Of a stretch of DNA of 44,306 nucleotides, positions 27,790 through 37,199 are shown piece after piece (positions within the stretch are counted from its first letter, which is position 1; every line of letters begins with the position of its first letter). The stretch comes from Bacteroidales bacterium (GTDB taxonomy: Bacteria > Bacteroidota > Bacteroidia > Bacteroidales > SM23-62). The notes below the pieces were generated by a model. That model had not been told where the DNA came from, ran no database searches, and saw only the letters and a list, made by a program, of their open reading frames with translations. Made by a program: the position numbers and the translations under genes. The stretch is taken from positions 1 through 44,306 of the forward strand of contig JADHVS010000009.1 in NCBI GenBank assembly GCA_016783865.1, read 5' to 3'.

Positions 27790-29253
27790 ATGAAAAAAAT
27801 CCTAATCTTCGCTATCTTGTTGAGCGCCACCTGGTTTGAACTTTCAGCCCAGACAGCCCAGGATGCTCTTCGATATTCACGGATCTTTTATAACGGGACA
27901 TCCAGGTTCATGGCAACTGCCGGTGCGTTCGGAGCCGTTGGAGCAGATTTTTCTACTCTGTCAACCAATCCTGCGGGGCTCGGATTATTCCGTAGTGCCG
28001 AAATCACTTTATCACCTTCCTTTTTCAGCAGTTACTGCTCTTCTGATTATAACGGATATAATTCAGCCGATTATAAGTTAAACTTTGCACTGGCCAATTT
28101 TGGTTACGTCTATACCTTTTATACTGGGAAACCCGACAGATCGGGTGGTATTAAATCCATCAGTGTAGCTTTCGGTATGAATCGCCAAAACAATTTCAAT
28201 AACCGGCTATACGTTCAAGGGCCGAATCATACGAGTTCCCTGCTAACCTCATTTACCAATATCCTGAATACACCTCCTGTCCTTAATCCCAGTGATGTCC
28301 GATATAATTATCCCTTCGATATTGGTCTTGCCTATGACTGTGGATTGATATTCTATGACACTATTCAGAATAAATACCTATCTGACATGCCTTATGGAGG
28401 TGTGTTTCAGGATAAAGCAATCAGTACATGGGGATCCATTAATGAATTCGATATCTCGCTTGGAGGCAATATAAATGATAGACTATATTTCGGATTGACA
28501 ATTGGAATCCCAAGTATCAGATACTTTTACCAAAGTAGTTACAGGGAAGAGGATACCGGGGATTCTATCCCCTATTTTCAATCCCTGAGATATGACTATA
28601 ATTATGAGACACACGGTACCGGAGTCAACTTCAAGGCTGGCCTTATCTACCGCCCTGCCGATTGGATCAGGATAGGAGGTGCAATACACACACCTACCTG
28701 GTATCCTAACATGTATGATTACTACGCTTCCAGCATGTCTGCTGTCTACGATAGCGTGTTGAATTACCCGCCACAAAACTCCCCGTCAGGAGCCTATGAT
28801 TATCAGATGATGACGCCGTTTCGGGCCATCGGAAGCCTTGCCTTTTTTATTGGACAACATGGTTTTATCAGTGGTGAATATGAATTTGTGAATTATAATC
28901 AGGCCCGGTACAGAGCGCCAGGAGATTCATTTACGGATGTCAATTCAGTAATTTCAGCTGACTATAAAGCGCCTCTCAATTTCAGAGTGGGGACTGAATG
29001 GCGCATAGCTATGTTCAGGATTCGGGGTGGTTTTGGGTACAATGGAGCCCCCGATAAAACTGGAAATATAGGTGACAGATATACGATTAGCGGAGGATTC
29101 GGAGTATATATAAAACGGTTTTTCGGCGATTTCGCCTACCAATGGTCACGATCTGAAGCAAATTTCTATCTGTATGATCCTGCATTGGTAACACCCGCTA
29201 GTATAACCATCCAGACTCACTCTGCTACTGCCACTTTTGGCTTCAGGTTCTAG
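27790..29253 (+). CDS. OmpP1/FadL-like outer-membrane beta-barrel
   Basis: 487 residues with a signal peptide ending ELSAQ (about 21). The segment TAGAFGAVGADFSTLSTNPAGLGLFRSAE is the phylum's usual FadL-like N-terminal hatch region. Many alternating beta strands follow, ending with Phe (FGFRF), as expected for BAM-dependent insertion. FadL proteins pass hydrophobic compounds across the outer membrane; the substrate here is unknown. It follows the aromatic-rich gene by 33 bases and probably shares its transcript. Its stop interlocks with the stop of the opposite TPR gene (CTAG at 29250-29253). Confidence 0.87.
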   Translation: MKKILIFAILLSATWFELSAQTAQDALRYSRIFYNGTSRFMATAGAFGAVGADFSTLSTNPAGLGLFRSAEITLSPSFFSSYCSSDYNGYNSADYKLNFALANFGYVYTFYTGKPDRSGGIKSISVAFGMNRQNNFNNRLYVQGPNHTSSLLTSFTNILNTPPVLNPSDVRYNYPFDIGLAYDCGLIFYDTIQNKYLSDMPYGGVFQDKAISTWGSINEFDISLGGNINDRLYFGLTIGIPSIRYFYQSSYREEDTGDSIPYFQSLRYDYNYETHGTGVNFKAGLIYRPADWIRIGGAIHTPTWYPNMYDYYASSMSAVYDSVLNYPPQNSPSGAYDYQMMTPFRAIGSLAFFIGQHGFISGEYEFVNYNQARYRAPGDSFTDVNSVISADYKAPLNFRVGTEWRIAMFRIRGGFGYNGAPDKTGNIGDRYTISGGFGVYIKRFFGDFAYQWSRSEANFYLYDPALVTPASITIQTHSATATFGFRF

Positions 29254-30794
29254 TTCTGACTCTTTTTCAATCGACTAAGCCCAGCCTTCGCTTTTTGTCG
29301 GAGGCTGTTTTCATATTCATCATATGTCATCGAGGCACAAAGCCGAAAGTTGGTATCTGCGGCCACAAAGTTACCCTGTTCTTCATAGATCCATCCCAGA
29401 TTTAAGGCGGCGTTGGCAGCAAAATAGTGTGGCAGATTACGTCCATTCTTGATAGCGGACGTATAATATTGAATCGCTTTTGGTAGATTGCCTGTCGCAT
29501 GATAGATCCTGCCACGACGGTAAGTGTATTCTGTGAAATCTTTTTTGCTGCGTATGTAACTGTTAAGAGGAGTGTTCAACAACACTTTCAGGGCTTCTCT
29601 ATAATATCCTCCATCAAATAGCAACCGGGCCTTCAATAAGGGAATAGCAGGTATTATCCCGATATTATACTCAGAATGTGCCTGTTTATCTTCATCGACG
29701 ATTGCATTTCCTCTAGTTCCTGTTTTCTGAATTTCTTCATAGTAAAGGAGTGTATCTCCCTGGAGAAGATATACCCAGGCCAGTTTCTGATGGCAGGACT
29801 TGATGTAGTTGATACCAGTAAACTCCGTTACATAATGGTTCAGGTAAATGGCAGCTGAGGCATCCAGGTTATTCAGTCTTGCGAGTCCTTCCAGATAGTA
29901 GAGAAAAACAAATGGATATGTATCGGGGGGAGCATGATAGCTATGAAGAAGCGAAATGACCTCTCTGTTTTTCCCATTTTTCATAAAGATGCTAGACTTC
30001 GCATAGATGATCAGAGGGCTTTGTTGGTACCGTTGCAAAACGGTATCTCTGTCAAATCTTTGGATCAAAAACAAGGATTCCTCCTTATTATTTATAAGGT
30101 TGATGTCAACGAAAGCAAGATAGAAACATGCTTCAGGTTTAAACAGGGAGAAAACAGGATTATCACCGCGATAATTCAGAACATGCTTTAACTCCAGGAT
30201 TCCTTCTGTTGTGGTTCCTTCCAACCCGGCCAAGTTAGCTAACCACCGGTATTGGTCTGGAATCAGGCCGACTATGATATGCAGAATTCCTAAACCAATC
30301 TGGTTCGGAAGAAAGTCGGGGAACCTTTTTTGGTTTTCTTTCAGAAGCAAATATGCCCGTCTGATTTCAAATGCAGCTGTTGTATACTCCCCAAATTTCA
30401 ATCGAACAAATGCCCATTGCAGGGTTACACCGGCTATGCAGAACCGATAATAAGGAGAGTCTTTATCCCCCTGTTCCAGTTTATCGAGCCGAATGGATTT
30501 ATTTCTCTTCAGGAGTTCGAACATCAATTTATCTTCTCCCGTAAAGAGCTTGAAAAAGTCGATATAATTCTCCAGGTAGACCGGGATCAGATTGTCAGGA
30601 TGTTGATCGCTTTCCTGATGCAAGAGTCTGTGGGCTTCGTCAAACCGAAAATTGAGAATCTCATGATAAGCTTCCTGGCACCTCTCATTAAAAACATACT
30701 GTGAGAAGAGAGATCCAGATAAAAAAACAAGAGCACTGATCAGGAAAAAACGGCTCCTGTTTAGTGCTCCTGTCTTTATTTTATTGAAGGACAT
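29250..30794 (-). CDS. Exported TPR-repeat protein
   Basis: 514 residues with an N-terminal signal sequence (hydrophobic residues about 15-31, then SQY). The body is all helix, with TPR-like pairs; the clearest are ATGNLPKAIQYYTSAIKNG and AALNLGWIYEEQGNFVAAD near the C-terminus. TPR proteins act as scaffolds; no partner is known. On the minus strand it is last in a three-gene set (Nif3, zinc-ribbon protein, TPR). Its ATG overlaps the TAA of the zinc-ribbon gene by one base, so the two are coupled. Confidence 0.85.
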   Translation of the reverse strand: MSFNKIKTGALNRSRFFLISALVFLSGSLFSQYVFNERCQEAYHEILNFRFDEAHRLLHQESDQHPDNLIPVYLENYIDFFKLFTGEDKLMFELLKRNKSIRLDKLEQGDKDSPYYRFCIAGVTLQWAFVRLKFGEYTTAAFEIRRAYLLLKENQKRFPDFLPNQIGLGILHIIVGLIPDQYRWLANLAGLEGTTTEGILELKHVLNYRGDNPVFSLFKPEACFYLAFVDINLINNKEESLFLIQRFDRDTVLQRYQQSPLIIYAKSSIFMKNGKNREVISLLHSYHAPPDTYPFVFLYYLEGLARLNNLDASAAIYLNHYVTEFTGINYIKSCHQKLAWVYLLQGDTLLYYEEIQKTGTRGNAIVDEDKQAHSEYNIGIIPAIPLLKARLLFDGGYYREALKVLLNTPLNSYIRSKKDFTEYTYRRGRIYHATGNLPKAIQYYTSAIKNGRNLPHYFAANAALNLGWIYEEQGNFVAADTNFRLCASMTYDEYENSLRQKAKAGLSRLKKSQN

Positions 30795-31717
30795 TATTTT
30801 ACATAATTGACGATCCCATCATCAACAAGAATTCTTCCACAATATTCACAGACAATGATTTTTTTATGCATCCTGATATCCAGTTGATGCTGAGGGGGAA
30901 TTTTATTAAAACACCCTCCACATGCATCCCGTTCGATCTGTACAACGGCCAGTCCATTCCGTGCGTTTTTGCGAATTCTGGTATAGGCTGCCAGAAGGCG
31001 CTCCTCAATAAAATTCTGATTCTCTTCTGACCTTGCGATCAACTCATTTTCTTCCTTTTCTGTCTCCGCAACAATATCATCCAATTCATTCTTCTTGATC
31101 TCAAGATCGCCTCTTCTCTCCTCAAGAACACTTTGCAACCGTTCAATCTCCTGCTTCTTAACCTCCTGGGTGTTTTGAAACTCCTTGATTCGTTTTTCAG
31201 AGAGCTGGATCTCCAGGTTCTGGAATTCAATCTCTTTCGATAATGAATCATATTCCCTGTTGTTCCGGACATTCATCTGCTGCTCTTCGTATCGTTTTAT
31301 CAGAGTTTGGCTCTCTTTAATTGAATTTTTCTTTTCTAGCATAGACTTCTCGATCATCACTGTCTCCTGGATATAATTATCAACCCGGGTTTCCAAACCG
31401 GCAATCTCATCTTCCAGGTCCTGTACTTCAAGTGGCAACTCACCTCTAATGATTCTGATTTTATCTACTTGCGAATCAATCTGTTGAAGATTATATAGGG
31501 CGACCAATTTTTGTTCGTTTGAAAACTCCAATTTTTCATCTGACTGCTCTTTTTTCGATTTCCCTTCAGTCACAGGTGACTCCTTCACAATTACTTCCTC
31601 TTTTGACTCCTCTTTCTTCACCACTTTCTTTGATTCACTCTTTGCTTTGGGTGATTCTTTCTTTTTCAGCTTCGAAGGTTCGGAAGTTGCTATTGGTTTA
31701 CTTGTCTTTTTAGCCAT
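30794..31717 (-). CDS. C4 zinc-ribbon coiled-coil protein (CdsZ-like)
   Basis: 307 residues. Long coiled coil (about 75-255) followed by a C4 zinc ribbon: CGGC and, 20 or so residues on, CEYC. This is the zf-RING_7 arrangement seen in CdsZ-like proteins. The first 65 residues form a Lys/Glu/Ser-rich, probably disordered extension not usual in the family. Such proteins are thought to bind nucleic acid or act as adaptors; its role is unproven. It lies 10 bases after Nif3 on the minus strand and overlaps the TPR gene, so the three form an operon. Confidence 0.88.
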   Translation of the reverse strand: MAKKTSKPIATSEPSKLKKKESPKAKSESKKVVKKEESKEEVIVKESPVTEGKSKKEQSDEKLEFSNEQKLVALYNLQQIDSQVDKIRIIRGELPLEVQDLEDEIAGLETRVDNYIQETVMIEKSMLEKKNSIKESQTLIKRYEEQQMNVRNNREYDSLSKEIEFQNLEIQLSEKRIKEFQNTQEVKKQEIERLQSVLEERRGDLEIKKNELDDIVAETEKEENELIARSEENQNFIEERLLAAYTRIRKNARNGLAVVQIERDACGGCFNKIPPQHQLDIRMHKKIIVCEYCGRILVDDGIVNYVK

Positions 31718-31727
31718 AATTCAGCTC

Positions 31728-32822
31728 TTAGGAATATTTTACCGGGTTTGTCTCTCGTTCAGAAATGAGGATCGCAAAGTTAGGAAATATTTCAATTAGT
31801 AATTCTTTGAGCATCTCTTTAACAAATTGCTCACTTTCAAAATGACCAATATCTGCCAGCAATAAACTATTAGCTACTCCCTGAAAATCATGATATTTAA
31901 GATCTCCTGTCAAATATGCATCGATGCCACTTTGATTGACATGCCGAATAAGAAACGCCCCTGTACCACTACAAATTGCAACAGTTTTTACCGGCTTGTC
32001 TGGTGGTTTTGTGTGACGAATTATTTTCAATGCATAAACCTGCTTAACCAAATTAAGAAAGTTCTGAGGAATCATTGGTTCAGGAAAGTGACCGGAAATA
32101 CCTGCACCAACCTGATGAAAGAAGTTATCCAAAGGATAGATATCATAGGCTACCTCTTCATATGGATGACTCTTCTGCAAAGCTCCGATTAGCTGGTGCT
32201 CTATGTGCAGAGGAAATATAACCTCAATCCTGGTTTCCTCTTCAAAGTGGATTTTGTTCTTTTCACCCACAAATGGATTCGCATCTTCCGATGCTCTGAA
32301 GCTCCCAAGTCCTGGAGTATTGAAACTGCAACAGTCATAATTTCCAATATGTCCAGCCCCTGCCGCGAAGAGTGATTCCCTGACATTGTCAGCATGATCG
32401 GCCGGACAAAATGTAACCAGTTTCTTCAGATATCCTCTCTTTGGCTGGAGAATTCTGATTTGTTCTAAGCCCAGCCTCTTTCCTAGTAAATGATTTAGGC
32501 TATCGGCCCTGTTATCTAAGTTTGTATGAAGAGCCAGGAAAGCAACATTATGCTGTATGGCAGTTTGGATGATCTGATATTCTGGCAAGGTAGGAGTAAT
32601 TCTGGTTATCCCTTTAAAAAGCAGAGGATGATGAGATATAATAAGATTGCATTGATGCAATAGGGCTTCCTGGAGTACATCATAAGTTGTATCAAGACTC
32701 ACCATGATTCCAGTGATATCCATCGCAGGATTTCCAAGAATCAGGCCAGAATTATCCCACTCCTCCTGAAAAGAGGTTGGAGCCCATGATTCGAGTACGG
32801 TAATAATTTCTTTCAGTTTCAT
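31728..32822 (-). CDS. Nif3-like dinuclear metal-centre protein
   Basis: 364 residues. The family forms a hexamer with two metals per site. Metal-binding motifs are LIISHHPLLFKG, ALHTNLDNRADSLNH and, near the end, GDLKYHDFQ and DIGHFESEQ. A middle insert of about 110 residues with a PII-like pattern (SHPYEEVAYDIYPL) is normal in longer members. Its biochemical role is unsettled; GTP cyclohydrolase I type 2 is an often-copied but doubtful name. It heads the Nif3, zinc-ribbon and TPR operon. Confidence 0.93.
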   Translation of the reverse strand: MKLKEIITVLESWAPTSFQEEWDNSGLILGNPAMDITGIMVSLDTTYDVLQEALLHQCNLIISHHPLLFKGITRITPTLPEYQIIQTAIQHNVAFLALHTNLDNRADSLNHLLGKRLGLEQIRILQPKRGYLKKLVTFCPADHADNVRESLFAAGAGHIGNYDCCSFNTPGLGSFRASEDANPFVGEKNKIHFEEETRIEVIFPLHIEHQLIGALQKSHPYEEVAYDIYPLDNFFHQVGAGISGHFPEPMIPQNFLNLVKQVYALKIIRHTKPPDKPVKTVAICSGTGAFLIRHVNQSGIDAYLTGDLKYHDFQGVANSLLLADIGHFESEQFVKEMLKELLIEIFPNFAILISERETNPVKYS

Positions 32823-32841
32823 CGCTGGCTTCTTGTCGCTT

Positions 32842-32872
32842 CAAAGGTACTGAATGGGTTAATGAATTCCAA
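32842..32872 (-). promoter_or_regulatory. Promoter of the Nif3 operon
   Basis: On the minus strand a TTG at 32872-32870 and TACCTTTG at 32849-32842 are separated by 20 bases. The Nif3 ATG is 19 bases below. Both elements match the Bacteroidota consensus. Confidence 0.75.
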
Positions 32873-32966
32873 TTTGTTATACGCTGGGGTCAATTGTTCA
32901 AAACGTTGTTAATAAAAAACATTGGATTGAATGTGCATTCACTAAAAAAAGTGGGATCTTTACCAT

Positions 32967-33365
32967 ATGAAATCAGTATTGATTTTTATTGTTGACAAAA
33001 ACCCTGTCCACAGCAGCCTCCTCAAATACCATTTGACGATTCATAGGTTTTCCAATGTTCAACTTTATCATTCTGCTGAAGAGTGTCTTTATCGCCTTCG
33101 CAAAAATGTAACTCCACATTATCTGATAACCGAATATGACCTGGCTGACCATAATGGATTTGATTTCCTGAGAATGGTGAAGAAATTCAGCCCTTCCACC
33201 CAGGTGCTCTTCTTCTCGGCATTGGACGATCCAATACTCGCGATGCAACTTATTGATTCAGGAGCCTCAGATTATATAATGAAAACTGGCAGGCTTGATT
33301 ATGGAATTAAAGACCTCATCAAGAACATCGAATTTCTCCAACGTGAGAAGATACAAATCCATTAA
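32967..33365 (+). CDS. Stand-alone receiver-domain protein with Glu at the phospho-acceptor site
   Basis: 132 residues, one CheY-like receiver domain and nothing else. Aligned with CheY: the acidic pair is Asp10-Lys11 (VDKNP), the phospho-acceptor position is Glu56 (LITEYDLADHNGFD), the Thr/Ser switch is Ser84, and the conserved Lys is Lys106 (YIMKT). A Glu at the acceptor site and loss of one acidic residue suggest it is not phosphorylated in the normal way and may be locked in an 'on'-like form. No histidine kinase or output domain is next to it. No promoter of the usual type is clear. A small palindrome, GAATG/CATTC, lies about 30 bases upstream. Confidence 0.85.
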   Translation: MKSVLIFIVDKNPVHSSLLKYHLTIHRFSNVQLYHSAEECLYRLRKNVTPHYLITEYDLADHNGFDFLRMVKKFSPSTQVLFFSALDDPILAMQLIDSGASDYIMKTGRLDYGIKDLIKNIEFLQREKIQIH

Positions 33366-33409
33366 AGGCTAATTCTATATGGATGTTAGGGATTCCTCCT
33401 AACATTTTA

Positions 33410-33440
33410 TTTGATTCTTAATAATTTCTTTGTAACTTTC
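33410..33440 (+). promoter_or_regulatory. Promoter of lpxK (-33 TTTG, -7 TAACTTTC)
   Basis: TTTG at 33410-33413 and TAACTTTC at 33433-33440 are separated by 19 bases; the last base differs from consensus TAnnTTTG. LpxK starts 18 bases downstream. An earlier TTG start inside this promoter is therefore unlikely. Confidence 0.65.
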
Positions 33441-33458
33441 GCCGCTTCCCGAGCGAAA

Positions 33459-34523
33459 ATGAAATTTTATCAATTATTCCTATTTCCCGTCTCTCTCCTT
33501 TATGGAGTAGTCATGATGGTCCGCAACTGGTTTTTCAACTGGGGATGGCTTCCATCCCAGGAATTTGATACACCCATCATTACCATTGGTAACCTGTCGT
33601 ATGGCGGGACAGGAAAGACCCCTCATATTGAGTATCTGATCCGCCTCCTCAGAGAGCGGTTTCTCATTGCCACATTAAGCAGGGGATATGGCAGGTCAAG
33701 CACAGGATTTGTGCTCGCATCCAAACGCTCTGCTTATAAATATGTGGGGGATGAGCCGTTGCAATTTGCGAAAAAATATAAAGATGTTAAAGTCGCTGCT
33801 GTCGAAAACAGGGTAGAAGGCATCGAGGAGTTGCAAAAACGATTCCTGAAACTGGACGCAATTCTGCTTGACGATGCCTTTCAACACAGGTACGTGAAGC
33901 CTGGCTTATCCATACTACTTACCGACTTCCATAAGTTGTATACAGATGACTTTGTAATTCCTTCAGGTACTTTACGAGAATTCGCCTGTGGAGCAAAGAG
34001 AGCCGATATCATTGTTGTCACAAAAACACCGAAAATTTTTTCGCCGATTACCCGCCGGCGGATTATGGAAGAACTGAAACCACGACAGGGCCAGCAAATT
34101 TTCTTCTCATACATTCAATACAGTGATCCGGTTATTGTAACACCAACCAGCACTTCTGTTAATCCTTATAGTAGTTCTATGATCCTGCTTTTTACTGGCA
34201 TTGCCAACGATTATCCTATGCGGGAATATCTGAGACGGCATTGCCGGGAATTAGAAGTGATGAAATTCCCTGATCACCATCCATACATGCTGGATGATCT
34301 GAAAAAAATCAAGGACAAGTTTGATGATCTCCCGACTAAAAAGAAGGTGATCTTCACAACAGAAAAAGACATCATGCGAATAAAAACCCCGGAACTCAGT
34401 AATTTTGTCAAACGATTGCCGTTGTTTTATCTTCCGATTAAGATTGAATTTCATGGCGATGACAAAAGCCAATTCGATCAAACTATCATGAACTATGTTG
34501 AAAAAAATTCACGAAACTACTGA
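33459..34523 (+). CDS. lpxK: Tetraacyldisaccharide 4'-kinase
   Basis: 354 residues from the ATG at 33459. LpxK adds the 4' phosphate to lipid A disaccharide at the inner membrane. It begins with a membrane-binding hydrophobic segment (LFLFPVSLLYGVVMMV), then the ATP-binding GNLSYGGTGKTPHIEYL (P-loop), then TLSRGYGRS. FTGIANDYPMREYLRRH and FPDHHPYM follow in the C-terminal half. Length is typical (about 330-360). The end overlaps the PNP gene by 29 bases, so the two are likely read together. Confidence 0.95.
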   Translation: MKFYQLFLFPVSLLYGVVMMVRNWFFNWGWLPSQEFDTPIITIGNLSYGGTGKTPHIEYLIRLLRERFLIATLSRGYGRSSTGFVLASKRSAYKYVGDEPLQFAKKYKDVKVAAVENRVEGIEELQKRFLKLDAILLDDAFQHRYVKPGLSILLTDFHKLYTDDFVIPSGTLREFACGAKRADIIVVTKTPKIFSPITRRRIMEELKPRQGQQIFFSYIQYSDPVIVTPTSTSVNPYSSSMILLFTGIANDYPMREYLRRHCRELEVMKFPDHHPYMLDDLKKIKDKFDDLPTKKKVIFTTEKDIMRIKTPELSNFVKRLPLFYLPIKIEFHGDDKSQFDQTIMNYVEKNSRNY

Positions 34524-35307
34524 ATACCTTGAGCGGAAAACATCTGTAAAACCTGAAATAGGCATTATCCTGGGAACTGGGCTTGGAGGACTGGTCAATG
34601 AAATTGAGATTGAACACACCATCCCCTATGAATTCATCCCCAATTTTCCTGTGTCAACGGTTGAGGGTCATCACGGTCAGCTCATCTTTGGCAACATGTC
34701 AGACCACCCGGTAGTTGCGATGCAAGGACGCTTTCATTACTATGAAGGATATACCATGCAGGAGATCGCATTTCCCGTTCGAATCATGAAATACCTTGGG
34801 GTTTCACTGCTTATTCTTTCGAACGCCAGTGGTGGATTAAATCCTGATTTCGAGATAGGTGATCTGATGGTTATTGAGGATCATATCAACCTGATGGGCG
34901 ATAATCCCCTTCTAGGACCAAACGAATCAGAGGTGGGTCCCCGGTTCCCGGATATGAGTAAGGCATATGATCCGACATTGATTGAATCGGCATTAAGGAT
35001 CGCTAACCACCATCAGATCAGCCTCCGGAAAGGCATTTATGCAGCTGTACCAGGGCCCTCTTTTGAAACACAGGCCGAATATAGATATATACGGATTATT
35101 GGAGCAGATGCGGTGGGAATGTCAACGGTTCCTGAAGTGATCACTGCCCACCACATCGGCATGAGGTGTTTTGCTTTTTCGGTCATTTCTGATCTGGGTG
35201 TCCCCGGAAAAATTGTTGAGATCACACACCAGGATGTGATAGATGCAGCAAGCAGAGCGGAACCTAAAATGACAACGATCATCAAAGAGCTGCTCAGGAA
35301 TCTTTAA
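34495..35307 (+). CDS. Purine nucleoside phosphorylase (PNP-I, trimeric type)
   Basis: 270 residues. Splits inosine and guanosine with phosphate, giving base and ribose 1-phosphate. Motifs: IILGTGLGGL (phosphate-binding Gly loop), VEGHHGQLIFG, GRFHYYEGY, SNASGGLNP, GPSFETQAEYR, and GADAVGMSTVPEVI with the Met-Ser near the base. These are the low-molecular-weight PNP family marks. It overlaps lpxK and ends three bases from the convergent small membrane-protein gene. The lpxK pairing is common genome packing rather than a shared pathway. Confidence 0.94.
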   Translation: MLKKIHETTEYLERKTSVKPEIGIILGTGLGGLVNEIEIEHTIPYEFIPNFPVSTVEGHHGQLIFGNMSDHPVVAMQGRFHYYEGYTMQEIAFPVRIMKYLGVSLLILSNASGGLNPDFEIGDLMVIEDHINLMGDNPLLGPNESEVGPRFPDMSKAYDPTLIESALRIANHHQISLRKGIYAAVPGPSFETQAEYRYIRIIGADAVGMSTVPEVITAHHIGMRCFAFSVISDLGVPGKIVEITHQDVIDAASRAEPKMTTIIKELLRNL

Positions 35308-35310
35308 CCA

Positions 35311-35787
35311 TTATTGAAAATTATCCAGCACCTTCAGTTTCCATTTATTACCAATTCGATACTTTCTTTTTCCGGCGGAGTACCACAGTCCTCCTGTTGC
35401 AGCCAGTCCGGCACCAATTGACAAATAAACCGGATCAATCACCTGGTTATTATGCAATGCATTGTTGATTGAGGTGATCGCTACAAGAGCTCCGCCCGCC
35501 ACCATCAGTAATATTCCATTCCTTTTCCTGTTCCTGTAAATTTGTTCAATGTATGAGATATTTCCGAGAGAGACCCGATAGTTACCTCTGACAAGAAGTG
35601 AAGAGTCATCAACCTGAACGATCTCTTCATAAATGTAAAATTGTTCATTTATCGTCTTCAGCCGGATCATATCACCCTCTTTGAAGGAGAAATATCTTCC
35701 CCTTCCAATCTTTTCAGCTACCAACACTTTTTGTGCAGTGGCACTGAGCATAAGAATCATTAGAATCCCTGTTATCAGGTGTCTCAC
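35311..35787 (-). CDS. Small exported or membrane protein, unknown function
   Basis: 158 residues, GTG start at 35787. A hydrophobic N-terminus (LITGILMILMLSATAQ) looks like a signal peptide. A beta-rich middle (about 25-85) holds RLKTINEQFYIYEEIV and GNYRVSLGNISYIEQIY. Two hydrophobic stretches follow (about 92-108 and 122-142), GGALVAITS and GAGLAATGGLWYSAG, which may be membrane helices. The family is not recognised. It diverges from the LpxR-like gene and converges on PNP. Confidence 0.7.
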   Translation of the reverse strand: MRHLITGILMILMLSATAQKVLVAEKIGRGRYFSFKEGDMIRLKTINEQFYIYEEIVQVDDSSLLVRGNYRVSLGNISYIEQIYRNRKRNGILLMVAGGALVAITSINNALHNNQVIDPVYLSIGAGLAATGGLWYSAGKRKYRIGNKWKLKVLDNFQ

Positions 35788-35848
35788 AAGCAGCTATTTG
35801 TTAACGAAAATAAACAATTCTTTCACGTAACCACTCCTTGGGAATAAG

Positions 35849-35856
35849 TAACTTTG
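35849..35856 (+). promoter_or_regulatory. TAnnTTTG -7 element of the LpxR-like gene
   Basis: TAACTTTG followed by C, only nine bases before the ATG at 35866, so the leader would be about five bases or fewer. No good -33 match. Confidence 0.5.
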
Positions 35857-35865
35857 CGCCTGAAA

Positions 35866-37137
<1,272 letters not shown>

Positions 37138-37161
37138 TGTTGAAAACTTTAATGGAAGAAT

Positions 37162-37195
37162 TTTGAAGATTTCTCTTGTGGAAGTTTTACTTTTG
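37162..37195 (+). promoter_or_regulatory. Promoter-like site directly before dnaB
   Basis: TTTG at 37162-37165 and TACTTTTG at 37188-37195, 22 bases apart (slightly long). The dnaB ATG is at 37200, four bases after the -7 element, so transcription would start at about the first base of the coding sequence. Confidence 0.5.
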
Positions 37196-37199
37196 ATCT

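Noticed and set aside
32926..32945. Palindrome GAATG-TG-CATTC before the receiver gene as a regulator site
   Set aside because: Only five base pairs per arm with no second copy nearby; too weak to call.
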